Under the pieces are notes generated by a model, which was not told the DNA's origin, ran no database searches, and saw nothing but the letters and a program-made list of their open reading frames with translations. Below, piece by piece: positions 51,321 through 59,481 of a stretch of DNA of 64,000 nucleotides. Positions within the stretch are counted from its first letter, which is position 1; each line of letters begins with the position of its first letter. The stretch is from Tateyamaria sp. ANG-S1 (GTDB taxonomy: Bacteria > Pseudomonadota > Alphaproteobacteria > Rhodobacterales > Rhodobacteraceae): assembly GCF_000814025.1 (NCBI RefSeq), contig NZ_JWLL01000015.1, positions 1 to 64,000 on the forward strand, in the 5' to 3' direction. Position numbers and translations under genes: made by a program.

Positions 51321-52210
51321 CAGGCCACCTCGTGTCCGAGCGCCGCCTCGTAGAGGCGGAACCACGTGGGTCGGTCGAGCGACACCTTGGTCGCCGCACC
51401 GATGTTCTTGATCCGGTCGAGGTTGTTGGTGCCCATGACCGGGATGATGTTTGCGGGATGCGCCAGCAGGAAGGCTGTCGCGACCGCGGCGCGGTCTACC
51501 CCGTTGGCGCCTGCGATCTCGTCCATGACATCGTGCAGCTTTTCGCTGCCGGTCATAAGCCCGCCCCCGCCCAGGGGTGACCACGCCATGAGTGGCTGGC
51601 CGTGCTGTTGGTGGAAGGCCAGATCGCCGTTGGTGAAGGGGCTGATTTCGCTGAGCGAGATTTCGATCTGGTTGGTGACCAGTTGGGTTTTCATGCCCGA
51701 TTGCAGCAGTTTCCAGTCCCACGGGCGGAAGTTCGACACGCCAACGCTGCCGACCTTGCCCGAAGCCACAGCCTCGTCCAGTGCGGCGCCCGTTTCGTGG
51801 TGGTCCATGAACGGGTCGGGGCGGTGGATCAGCAGAAGGTCGATGTGGTCGATGGCCATGTCGCGCAGCGAATTTTCGATGCTTTGCATGATATGCGCGC
51901 GGGAGGTGTCGTAGTATTTGACCGGTGCGTCGGCATAGCGGCCCATGGGCGCCACGATGTCGCATTTGGTCACGATCTCCATCTTTGACCGCAGGCCGGT
52001 GTCGGCCTTGAGCGCTTCGCCCAGCGCAGCCTCAGCCACGTAGCCGCCGTAGATGTCAGCCTGGTCGAAGGTGGTGATCCCCTGGTCGAGGCAGGCGTGG
52101 ATCTTGGCCTGCACGTGGGACACGGAGGTGTCGCTGTCATCGGCCAGCCGCCACATGCCGTAGACGATGCGCGAGAAGTTGAGGGTATCGGATAGGTGGA
52201 CGCGGTCCAT
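51320..52210 (-). CDS. Aldo/keto reductase (SmoB-like)
   Basis: A 296-residue NAD(P)H-dependent reductase. The catalytic tetrad lies in TTFDQADIYGGY (Asp, Tyr), IVTKCD (Lys) and LLLIHRPDPFMD (His). VYGMWRLADDSDTS and IVPVMG-type closing motif IIPVMGTNNLDRIKNIG fit the YdhF/SmoB branch. In the sulfo-SMO pathway SmoB reduces 6-oxo-glucose, made by desulfonation of sulfoquinovose, to glucose. Its start overlaps the monooxygenase stop (TAATG type), and its stop overlaps the flavin reductase start. Such tight coupling argues for one pathway. The substrate remains an inference. Confidence 0.88.
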   Translation of the reverse strand: MDRVHLSDTLNFSRIVYGMWRLADDSDTSVSHVQAKIHACLDQGITTFDQADIYGGYVAEAALGEALKADTGLRSKMEIVTKCDIVAPMGRYADAPVKYYDTSRAHIMQSIENSLRDMAIDHIDLLLIHRPDPFMDHHETGAALDEAVASGKVGSVGVSNFRPWDWKLLQSGMKTQLVTNQIEISLSEISPFTNGDLAFHQQHGQPLMAWSPLGGGGLMTGSEKLHDVMDEIAGANGVDRAAVATAFLLAHPANIIPVMGTNNLDRIKNIGAATKVSLDRPTWFRLYEAALGHEVA

Positions 52211-53364
52211 TAGCGGCGCTCTCCTGCGGCGAGTGGGGTTGCGGGGGCGCTGTCTGGCACCCGGCCATAAGCATGGGGCAAAGAACAGGTTTTCAAGTGC
52301 GGCATGACGCGCGCGCCGAAATGTTTTGCTTCTTCCAGGTGCGGGTAGCCCGAGAAGATGAAGGCGCGGATGCCCATCTTTTGATACTCTTCGATCTTGG
52401 ACATGACCTGGTCTGTAGAGCCCACAAGCGCCGCACCGCAGCCCGAGCGCGCCCGGCCTACGCCAGTCCAGAGTCCGGGTTCGACATAGCCGAACTTGTC
52501 AGCCAGTTCGCGGGCTTTGGCCTGGTGGGCGACGCCGAGCGACGTGGAGTCGAGCGCGCGGTCGCGGATCAACTGGCCGTATTCGTCATCGAGCTTCGAC
52601 ACAATGTAGTCAGCATATTCACGCGCTTCCGCTTCCGTGTCACGCACGATCATGTGCACACGCAGGCCGTAGTCGAGCGTGCGGTCGTATTTCTCGGCCA
52701 CCGCGTTCACGTCGCGCATCCGCTGAGCGATGTTCTCCTGCGGCTCGGGCCACATGAGGTAGACGTCACAATGCTGGCCGCAGAGTTCGAGGGCAGCGGG
52801 CGAGTAGCCGCCGAAATAAAGCAGAGGGCCGCCGGTCTGGTAGGGGCGCACGGGGTCGGTGGTGAGGCCGGTGAAGTTGTAGACCTCGCCCTCGTAGTTG
52901 ATCTCGTCCCGTGTCCAGGCCTGCTTCAGGATTTCCACCACTTCGCGCGAGCGTTGGTAGCGGTAGTTGCTGTCCGCCTTCTCGCCCGGGAAGTCGGAGG
53001 AGATGATGTTCACCGTCAGCCGACCCTCGAGCATGTGGTCGAGCGTGGCGATGGTGCGGGCGAGCATGATGGGCTGTACTTCGCCACAGCGGACGGCGGC
53101 CAGCAGGTTGATTTTGGACGTGATCGGCGCGCAGCCTGCGACGAAGGACAGCGTGTCCTGACCCACCTGATACGATGACGGGCAGAGGATGTTGCGGAAG
53201 CCCTGCGCTTCCGCCTCTTTCACGATGTCGGAGCAGTGTGCCCAGCTCGACCGCAGGTCGCCGTCGGGCACGCCAAGGAACTGGTAGTCGTCCGAGCACA
53301 GCGCCGAAAACCACGACACTTCGGCCGCGTCGAGGTCAGGGGATGTGATGGGGACGATGGTCAT
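52210..53364 (-). CDS. LLM-class flavin-dependent monooxygenase (SsuD/SmoC-like)
   Basis: A 384-residue bacterial-luciferase-fold enzyme. VNIISSDFPGEKADSNYRYQ, REVVEILKQAWTRDEINYEG and GPLLYFGGYSPAALELCGQH are typical of the alkanesulfonate-monooxygenase branch. It uses FMNH2 and O2 to cleave C-S bonds, giving an aldehyde and sulfite. With flavin reductase and aldo/keto reductase in one overlapping operon, it matches SmoC, the sulfoquinovose monooxygenase. ATG at 53364 was chosen; a TTG at 53388 is possible. It is the first gene of the operon and is divergent from a GntR regulator, with an FnrL-type box between. Confidence 0.88.
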   Translation of the reverse strand: MTIVPITSPDLDAAEVSWFSALCSDDYQFLGVPDGDLRSSWAHCSDIVKEAEAQGFRNILCPSSYQVGQDTLSFVAGCAPITSKINLLAAVRCGEVQPIMLARTIATLDHMLEGRLTVNIISSDFPGEKADSNYRYQRSREVVEILKQAWTRDEINYEGEVYNFTGLTTDPVRPYQTGGPLLYFGGYSPAALELCGQHCDVYLMWPEPQENIAQRMRDVNAVAEKYDRTLDYGLRVHMIVRDTEAEAREYADYIVSKLDDEYGQLIRDRALDSTSLGVAHQAKARELADKFGYVEPGLWTGVGRARSGCGAALVGSTDQVMSKIEEYQKMGIRAFIFSGYPHLEEAKHFGARVMPHLKTCSLPHAYGRVPDSAPATPLAAGERR

Positions 53365-53412
53365 CGGCGCACTTTCCGTTTGGGTCAAGTTGGGACTTGC
53401 GTAACACTGTCA

Positions 53413-53426
53413 TTGATGTAGATCAA
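53413..53426. promoter_or_regulatory. TTGAT-N4-ATCAA box in the monooxygenase/GntR divergent promoter
   Basis: TTGAT-GTAG-ATCAA lies inside a perfect seven-base inverted repeat (CATTGAT/ATCAATG, 53411-53428). It matches the FnrL consensus and the box at 9540-9553. It is 49 bp upstream of the monooxygenase start and 41-54 bp from the regulator start. It could bind an FNR/CRP-type protein; alternatively the palindrome could be the GntR operator. Confidence 0.55.
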
Positions 53427-53466
53427 TGGTGTATCAATTTTGTTTTTCGACGCGCTCGCCCATCCT

Positions 53467-54177
53467 GTGACTGATCCACGCCCTTCCCCCCATGCGCTGC
53501 CGATTTATGTGCAGATCGCCGAACTTCTGACCCGCGATATCGTCGCCGGTCGGTTGATCGACGGGGAGCGCCTGCCGCCCGAGCGGGACATGGCGACCGA
53601 GTTGGGTGTGAGTGTCGGCACGCTGCGCAAGGCCCTGCGCGATATGGGCGAGAAGGGCTTGGTCGAGAGCGTTCAGGGGTCGGGCAACTACATCCGCGCG
53701 GGCGGGGACACGGGCACTGTATACGCGATGTTCCGGCTGGAACTGCTGGAGGGCGGCGGGCTGCCGCGCGCGCAGGTGTTGTCGGTGGACCTAATGGACA
53801 AGCCCGCCGACCTGCCCGCCTTTGGCACATCCGCACAAGCCACGCGCATCCGTCGTTTGCGGTCGCTCAATGAAACAATCATGGGCGTGGAAGAGATCTG
53901 GCTGGATGCGGATGCGGGAATCGTGTCGGAAGCGGCAATGTCCGAATCCCTTTACGCCACCTATCGCAAGGAATTGGGTCTGTGGATCCAGCGCGCCGAG
54001 GACCGGGTGTCGCTTGGCCTCGTCCCGGACTGGGCGCCCGAGGCATACGGCCCCTGCCCCGGCGAAACCGTCGGCTATATCGAGCGGCTGAGTTGGGCGG
54101 ACGCAGCGGCACCCATTGAGTTTTCCCGCACATGGTACGACCCCGCACGGGCCGTTTATGTGCAACGACTGAAGTGA
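53467..54177 (+). CDS. GntR-family regulator with UTRA domain
   Basis: A 236-residue (from GTG 53467) transcription factor. The winged HTH is LPIYVQIAELLTRDIVAGRL followed by LPPERDMATELGVSVGTLRK (about 10-80). The C-terminal UTRA effector domain holds ATRIRRLRSLNETIMGVEEI and GETVGYIERLSWADAAAPIE. It probably senses a sugar-like or organic-acid effector and controls the divergent monooxygenase/TRAP operon and the Gfo/Idh gene 11 bp downstream. A TTG start at 53440 is also open. The sulfo-SMO operon of Agrobacterium has a different regulator type as I recall it, so this would be a variant. Confidence 0.87.
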   Translation: MTDPRPSPHALPIYVQIAELLTRDIVAGRLIDGERLPPERDMATELGVSVGTLRKALRDMGEKGLVESVQGSGNYIRAGGDTGTVYAMFRLELLEGGGLPRAQVLSVDLMDKPADLPAFGTSAQATRIRRLRSLNETIMGVEEIWLDADAGIVSEAAMSESLYATYRKELGLWIQRAEDRVSLGLVPDWAPEAYGPCPGETVGYIERLSWADAAAPIEFSRTWYDPARAVYVQRLK

Positions 54178-54188
54178 AGGAACGCAAG

Positions 54189-55304
54189 TTGGATCAGGTA
54201 CGCTATGGCATCATCGGATGCGGCATGATGGGGCAGGAACATATGCGCAATATCGCGCTGTTGCCCGAGGCGAGCGTGGCCGCGTTCTTTGAACCCGATG
54301 ACGGGATGGCGGCATTGGCTTCGGCTATTGAGCCTGCCGCTGTGCGAGTGGGGTCACTGGCTGAGCTGCTGGCGGTTGAGGAACTGGACTGCCTGCTGAT
54401 CGTCAGCCCGAACTATTGCCATGTGGCGCAGATGGAGGAGATCGCCGCCACGCGCCCCTTGCCCCTGCTGGTGGAAAAGCCGCTGTTTACCGATCCCGAC
54501 GACGCGGCGAAGCTGGCGGCGTTTCGCGACAGCTATCCCTGCCCGGTCTGGGTGGCGATGGAGTACCGCTATATGCCCGTCATTGCGCAGTTTCTTGAGA
54601 GAAGCGCTGAGGCAACCGGCGGCATCAAGCAATTGTCCGTGCGCGAGCACCGCTTTCCGTTCTTGGAGAAGGTGGGCGACTGGAACCGGTTCAACCGGTA
54701 CACCGGCGGTACGTTTGTCGAAAAGTGCTGCCATTTCTTTGACCTGATGCGCTTGGCGATGGGGGCGGAGCCGGTGCGGGTGATGGCCTCGGCCACGCAG
54801 GCCGTGAACCATCTGGATGAGGATTATGGCGGCGAGGTGCCAGACATCATCGACAGCGGCTACGCGATTGTCGATTTCGACAACGGCACGCGGGCGATGC
54901 TGGAATTGTGCATGTTTGCCGAAGGCTCTGCCTATCAGGAGGAGCTGTCCGCTGTTGGGCCCACGGGTAAGATCGAAGCCTTTGTCCCCGGTCCGGGGCG
55001 GTTTTGGCCGGAGCATTTGGGGCCTGCCCCGGTGGCGAAGCTGGTGACGTCGCCGCGTCATCCGCAGGGGCCGGTGACGCATGACATTCCTGTGGACCCA
55101 ACCCTGTTGGACGCGGGCGATCACAATGGATCGACCTTTTACCAGCATCAGAAATTCGCCGCCGTTGTGCGGGGGCAAGGCACGCCTGAGGTCACGTTGG
55201 CCGATGGATGGGCGGCTGTTGCGATGGGTATGGCTGCACAAGAAAGTGCGCAGACTGGTCGGGCCGTTGATCCTCGGCAATGGATGCCTGCTTCTTCCGG
55301 CTGA
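54189..55304 (+). CDS. Gfo/Idh/MocA-family protein, candidate NAD-dependent sulfoquinovosidase
   Basis: A 371-residue protein. The N-terminal Rossmann fold starts YGIIGCGMMGQEHMRNIAL, with LLVEKPLF (the E-K-P motif) near residue 95. The C-terminal domain shows VWVAMEYRYMPVIAQ and GGTFVEKCCHFFDLMRLAMG. The TTG start at 54189 follows GAAGGA and is where the Rossmann strand needs to begin. Some members with this fold are NAD-dependent glycosidases (GH109, and GH188 sulfoquinovosidases known from a roseobacter). Beside SmoABC-like genes it may release sulfoquinovose from its glyceride. A plain sugar dehydrogenase is the alternative. Its last codons overlap an intergenic repeat. Confidence 0.8.
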   Translation: MDQVRYGIIGCGMMGQEHMRNIALLPEASVAAFFEPDDGMAALASAIEPAAVRVGSLAELLAVEELDCLLIVSPNYCHVAQMEEIAATRPLPLLVEKPLFTDPDDAAKLAAFRDSYPCPVWVAMEYRYMPVIAQFLERSAEATGGIKQLSVREHRFPFLEKVGDWNRFNRYTGGTFVEKCCHFFDLMRLAMGAEPVRVMASATQAVNHLDEDYGGEVPDIIDSGYAIVDFDNGTRAMLELCMFAEGSAYQEELSAVGPTGKIEAFVPGPGRFWPEHLGPAPVAKLVTSPRHPQGPVTHDIPVDPTLLDAGDHNGSTFYQHQKFAAVVRGQGTPEVTLADGWAAVAMGMAAQESAQTGRAVDPRQWMPASSG

Positions 55305-55337
55305 AATACCTTAGGGAGTTTGGGAGACAGCGTCCCT
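55291..55337 (+). repeat. Intergenic repeat, diverged copy
   Basis: CTTCTTCCGGCTGAAATACC followed by GGGAGACAGCGTCCC is a diverged relative of the copy at 13283-13326. It begins inside the last codons of the Gfo/Idh gene, which uses the repeat's TGA as its stop, and fills half the gap to the GH1 gene. Confidence 0.5.
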
Positions 55338-55393
55338 CATTCCATAAAGTGGATCGCGTGCGGCGAAGCCGCTCTTTTTTGGGAGCTGCCTAT

Positions 55394-56716
55394 TCAACCT
55401 GCCAGCATCGCTTTGAACGCATGCCATGACGCTTTGGGCGTGCGTTCGAGACTGTCGAAATCGACATGGACCATGCCGAAGCGCTTTTCGTAGCCGAGCG
55501 CCCATTCGTAGTTGTCCATGAGCGACCACGCCATGTAGCCCTGCACCGGCACGCCCTTGGCGATGGCGTCTCGGACGGCTTGCAGGTGGCTTTGGAAATA
55601 GGCGATGCGTGCGTCGTCCTGTACGGAACCGTCTGTGACTGTATCGGCGTTGGCCATGCCGTTTTCTGTGACGAAAAGTGGGAGGTCTCCGGTGTAATCC
55701 TTCGCCGTTCTGACGAGGAAGTCGTGCAGGCCCTGAGGGTAGACCTCCCACCCCATTTGCGTTTTTTCGAGTGGCCCTTCGACCCCGTGGTGATGGGGCC
55801 ATGGGCCATCGTTCGGGGCGATGATGGAGCGCGTGTAGTAGTTGATGCCGGCCCAGTCGAGCGGGGCCTTGATCGTTGCCATGTCGTCTTGCCAGCCGTC
55901 CGGCAGGTGGGGGCCGAGGTCGCGGACGAGGCGATCGGGATATGTACCCTTGAACGCGCCTGAGACGAAGAAGTGGTTGTAGTAATCGTCGTAGAGCGCT
56001 GCAGCTTCGGCAGCTTCGGGGCTGTCGTCGGCGGGGGTGGCCCATTCCATGTTGAAGACGGCGCCGAGGTTGCCGACGCCCATGCCGCGCATCCGTTCGA
56101 TGGAGGTGCCGTGGGCCAAGAGCACGTGGTGCATGGCGCGGGCGGTGGCGCGGATGTCGCGCAGACCCGGGGCGTGGTGGCCGAGGAAGTGGGATAGGAA
56201 GGACACGCACCAGAATTCGTTGATTGTGGCAACCGAGTAGGTGCGATCACCGATGCGGGCCATGACGGCTTCGGTGAAATCGCCGAACCAGCCCGCAATG
56301 TCGCGGTTGCGCCAGCCGCCGAGGTCGGCGAGGGCTGAGGGCAGTTCCCAGTGGTAGAGGGTGGCACATGGTTTCAGCCCACGTTCGAGCATCGCGTCGA
56401 CCAGCCGGTCGTAGAAATCGAGACCCTCGGGGTTCACCGTCCGCCCGTCCGGCATGACCCGCGCCCAGCTTGTGGAGAAGCGGTAGGCATCGAAGCCGCC
56501 GTCGCGCAGAAGGTCGAGATCGGCCTCGTATCGGTGGTAGTGGTCGCAGGCGCGTGCACCGTCTTCGGCGCGGACGACATTGCCGGGCGTGGCGGCGAAG
56601 TCGTCCCACATGGCGCGGCCTGCCCCGCCGAATTGGTGCCCTTCGATCTGGTAGGCAGAGGTTGCGGCCCCGAAGAGGAACCCTTCGGGAAAGTCGGTGC
56701 GTTTGTGTGTGAACAT
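55394..56716 (-). CDS. Beta-glucosidase, glycoside hydrolase family 1
   Basis: A 440-residue cytosolic retaining glycosidase. FPEGFLFGAATSAYQIEGHQ opens the barrel. The acid/base Glu is in VATINEFWCV, where the usual N-E-P reads N-E-F; the nucleophile is in LFVTENGMA. YMAWSLMDNYEWALGYEKRFG lies near the end. Length is normal for the family. It is 2 bp downstream of the LacI-type regulator and co-directional, so it shares the divergent agl promoter region and hydrolyses beta-glucosides alongside alpha-glucoside import. Confidence 0.93.
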   Translation of the reverse strand: MFTHKRTDFPEGFLFGAATSAYQIEGHQFGGAGRAMWDDFAATPGNVVRAEDGARACDHYHRYEADLDLLRDGGFDAYRFSTSWARVMPDGRTVNPEGLDFYDRLVDAMLERGLKPCATLYHWELPSALADLGGWRNRDIAGWFGDFTEAVMARIGDRTYSVATINEFWCVSFLSHFLGHHAPGLRDIRATARAMHHVLLAHGTSIERMRGMGVGNLGAVFNMEWATPADDSPEAAEAAALYDDYYNHFFVSGAFKGTYPDRLVRDLGPHLPDGWQDDMATIKAPLDWAGINYYTRSIIAPNDGPWPHHHGVEGPLEKTQMGWEVYPQGLHDFLVRTAKDYTGDLPLFVTENGMANADTVTDGSVQDDARIAYFQSHLQAVRDAIAKGVPVQGYMAWSLMDNYEWALGYEKRFGMVHVDFDSLERTPKASWHAFKAMLAG

Positions 56717-56718
56717 TG

Positions 56719-57750
56719 TCAGTCCTTGGATGGGGCCGGGCCGGTTGAGGTGCCTTCGACAAAGGCCGCCTCCCAGAGTTTCGTATCGTGTGGGGCGCGT
56801 GGGGCGCGGATGCGGTCGATCAGCATCTCGGCGAGCGTGGCCCCCGCCTCGCGCACCGAAGACTGCCAGGCGGTGAAGACGGGCCTGTCGCCACCGTTGG
56901 CAAAGTAGCTGAGGCAGTCGTCGAAGGTGACAATCGACACGTCCCTGCCCACGCGCAGGCCCCGTTCATCCAGAGCGCGCCGGATGCCTGCGGCGCAGAT
57001 GATGGAGGCGACGAGGAACGCGGTGGGCGGGGTGTCCAGATCCAGCATCGTGTTGGCCTGGTTATAACCGTAAGCCTCTGTCATCTCGCCCGTGCTCATG
57101 AGCGCAGGATCGATTGTCAGGCCCGCAAAGCGCAGCGAGGATTCGTAGCCCGAGCGCCGCCGTATGGCGAAGTCCATCGTCTCCTGACCGTTGATCAGCG
57201 CGATGCGCTTGTGGCCGAGGCCGACGAGATGGGACGTCGCCTCGGAAAAGGCGCGGGTGTTGTTTACGTCGAGCCAGGAATAGGGCGTCGTGACGCCGGT
57301 TGAGCGGCCATGGACCACATAAGGCAGCCCGATCTTGTCAAGCAGCTCCATACGCGAATCGTTGCGGCGCGGGGCGTGGACCACAATGCCGTCGACGGCG
57401 CCGCGGGCCTTGAGGTTGCGGTAGGTGTCGGCCTCGTCCTGCGCGCCAACCCGCGTGACCATCATATCGTAGCCATGCGCGGAATAGGTTTCGCCCGCAC
57501 CGGCCATGAAGTCGCCGAAGATCGGGTTCACCATTTCTGCCGAATCGCTGACGGAAATGACATGGCCGATGCACTTTGAATGCCCGGTGGCGAGGCCCTG
57601 CGCGCGCGTGTTGGGGCTGTAGGCGTGGGCCTCGGCCGCCTGGATCACCCGTGCGCGGGTTTTCTCCGACACCTCGGGGTAGCCGTTGAGCGCGCGGCTC
57701 ACCGTGGTTTGACTGAGCCCCAGCAGCGATGACAGTTCTTTAAGATTCAC
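56719..57750 (-). CDS. aglR: LacI-family regulator of the alpha-glucoside operon
   Basis: A 343-residue repressor. The HTH and hinge are MNLKELSSLLGLSQTTVSRA followed by LNGYPEVSEKTRARV (1-35). A periplasmic-binding-like effector domain follows (CIGHVISVSDSAEMVNPIFG onward). It is divergent from aglE and followed by a GH1 gene. Two identical TTCCAAAGCGCTTT sites lie between it and aglE, fitting autoregulation and repression of aglEFGAK, with relief by alpha-glucosides. Confidence 0.9.
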   Translation of the reverse strand: MNLKELSSLLGLSQTTVSRALNGYPEVSEKTRARVIQAAEAHAYSPNTRAQGLATGHSKCIGHVISVSDSAEMVNPIFGDFMAGAGETYSAHGYDMMVTRVGAQDEADTYRNLKARGAVDGIVVHAPRRNDSRMELLDKIGLPYVVHGRSTGVTTPYSWLDVNNTRAFSEATSHLVGLGHKRIALINGQETMDFAIRRRSGYESSLRFAGLTIDPALMSTGEMTEAYGYNQANTMLDLDTPPTAFLVASIICAAGIRRALDERGLRVGRDVSIVTFDDCLSYFANGGDRPVFTAWQSSVREAGATLAEMLIDRIRAPRAPHDTKLWEAAFVEGTSTGPAPSKD

Positions 57751-57773
57751 AGGGCATTCCGTTGGGTATTCCG

Positions 57774-57787
57774 TTCCAAAGCGCTTT
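57774..57787. promoter_or_regulatory. AglR-type operator O1
   Basis: TTCCAAAGCGCTTT contains the perfect palindrome AAAGCGCTTT, typical for LacI-family repressors. It lies 24 bp upstream of the aglR start, so occupancy would block aglR and the GH1 gene. Confidence 0.8.
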
Positions 57788-57921
57788 CAAGGCCACACGC
57801 TAACGGCTGGTTGCGCTAACGTCAAAACTTCTCATGCCTCCCGTTTGACGTGTTAAACTATTTTGCACGGACGACCCGAGACCGTTTGACAGGCGGTGAA
57901 AATTCGGCAACGTTCGCGACA

Positions 57922-57939
57922 TTCCAAAGCGCTTTGACA
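57922..57939. promoter_or_regulatory. AglR-type operator O2 overlapping a -35 element of aglE
   Basis: The same 14 bases as O1 recur exactly 148 bp downstream, and run into TTGACA (57934-57939), a consensus -35 box about 70 bp upstream of the aglE start. Occupancy should block the aglEFGAK promoter. 148 bp is close to 14 helical turns, so both sites face the same side of the DNA. Confidence 0.75.
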
Positions 57940-58006
57940 AATGTGAAAGCGGGCATGAACTGGTCAATCAGCATGTTGGATTGAAATGAATGGGAGGACG
58001 ACCAGA

Positions 58007-59359
58007 ATGAACACCAAACTTCTGGCCAGCGCGGCTGCGTTGGCTATCACCGCAGGGACGGCACATGCCGAGTTGATCTTTGCTCCGGGCGAGGGCCCGT
58101 TCAGCTGGGACAGCTACACCGCATGGGCTGAAAGCGCCCCTGACCTAAGCGGTCAGACCATCACCGTGTTCGGCCCCTGGCTGACACCTGAAGATGGCTA
58201 CCTGAACAATGCGCTGGCCTATTTCGAGGAAGCGACCGGTGCTGACGTTGTCTACACCGGCTCTGACAGCTTCGAACAGCAGATCGTGATCGATGCAGAG
58301 GCGGGTTCCGCCCCCAACATCGCCGTGTTCCCACAGCCTGGTCTGGCCGCCGTGATGGCAGGCAAGGGTCAGCTGCACCCCCTGCCCGACAGCATGGGTG
58401 ACTGGGTCAAGGAAAACTATGCCGCCGGTCAGTCGTGGGTCGATCTGGGCACGTATGCGGATGCCGATGGCAACGACCAGGTGTTCGGCTTTTTCTACAA
58501 CGTGAACGTCAAGTCGCTGGTCTGGTACAACCCCGAGAACTTCGAGGATGCCGGGTACGAAGTGCCTGAGACCATGGAAGAGCTGAAGGCGCTGACCGAG
58601 CAGATCGTGGCGGACGGTGAGACACCGTGGTGCATCGGTCTGGGATCAGGTGCGGCCACCGGCTGGCCCGCGACCGACTGGGTCGAGGACATGATGCTGC
58701 GGACGGTTGAGCCCGAAGTCTACGACCAGTGGACCACCAACGAGATCCCGTTTGATGACGAGCGTGTCGTGGCGGCCATCGAAGAGTTCGGCTGGTTTGC
58801 CCGTGACGACGCAAAGGTCGCCGGTGGTGCCGGTGCTGTCGCATCGACAGACTTCCGCGACTCGCCCAAGGGTCTCTTCTCCTCCCCGCCGCAGTGCTAC
58901 ATGCACCGCCAGGCGTCGTTCGTGCCTGCCTTCTTCCCGGAAGACGTAGAGTTCGGTGTCGACACCAACTTCTTCTACTTCCCCAGCTACGCCGAGAAGG
59001 ATCTGGGCGACCCGGTTCTGGGTGGCGGTACGCTGATGGCGATCACCAATCCCTCCGACGGTGCGAATGCGCTGATGGAGTTCTTCCAGGAGCCGATCAG
59101 CCACGAGATCATGATGGCGCAGACCGGCTTCCTCACGCCGCATAACGGTGTGAACCTGGACGCCTACAAGGACGACACGCTGCGCGCGCTGGGTGAAGTT
59201 CTGCTGGGTGCGACCACCTTCCGTTTCGACGGCTCGGACCTGATGCCGGGTGGTGTTGGCGCCGGGACGTTCTGGACCGGTATGGTTGATTATGCCGGTG
59301 GCAAGGACGCTGCCACAGTGGCCAGCGAAATCCAGTCCAGCTGGGACGCGCTGAAGTAA
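58007..59359 (+). CDS. aglE: Alpha-glucoside ABC transporter substrate-binding protein
   Basis: A 450-residue periplasmic binding protein of the extracellular family 1 type. It has a signal peptide (TKLLASAAALAITAGTAHA). The mature part starts ELIFAPGEGPFSWDSYTAW and contains ITVFGPWLTPEDGYLNNALA and TPWCIGLGSGAATGWPATDW, an AglE hallmark. It binds sucrose, maltose, trehalose or similar glucosides in rhizobia. GGGAGGA precedes the ATG. Two hairpins separate it from aglF, which usually raises binding-protein mRNA over permease mRNA. Confidence 0.93.
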   Translation: MNTKLLASAAALAITAGTAHAELIFAPGEGPFSWDSYTAWAESAPDLSGQTITVFGPWLTPEDGYLNNALAYFEEATGADVVYTGSDSFEQQIVIDAEAGSAPNIAVFPQPGLAAVMAGKGQLHPLPDSMGDWVKENYAAGQSWVDLGTYADADGNDQVFGFFYNVNVKSLVWYNPENFEDAGYEVPETMEELKALTEQIVADGETPWCIGLGSGAATGWPATDWVEDMMLRTVEPEVYDQWTTNEIPFDDERVVAAIEEFGWFARDDAKVAGGAGAVASTDFRDSPKGLFSSPPQCYMHRQASFVPAFFPEDVEFGVDTNFFYFPSYAEKDLGDPVLGGGTLMAITNPSDGANALMEFFQEPISHEIMMAQTGFLTPHNGVNLDAYKDDTLRALGEVLLGATTFRFDGSDLMPGGVGAGTFWTGMVDYAGGKDAATVASEIQSSWDALK

Positions 59360-59381
59360 GCCTACAACCACTCACAAGACA

Positions 59382-59431
59382 GATCAGCCCGTGCATCTGC
59401 GGGCTGATCACACACCGGCCATTTTGCCGGT
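59382..59431 (+). promoter_or_regulatory. Two intercistronic hairpins between aglE and aglF
   Basis: GATCAGCCCG pairs perfectly with CGGGCTGATC over an eight-base loop (59382-59409). ACCGGC pairs with GCCGGT (59414-59431). There is no strong T-run after them, so they look like 3'-end stabilisers or partial terminators that give more aglE than aglFGAK transcript. Confidence 0.7.
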
Positions 59432-59481
59432 CGCGCTGGACCCTGCGCATAAGCCGGGCCTCGCCATAGGGAGGAAGCCAG

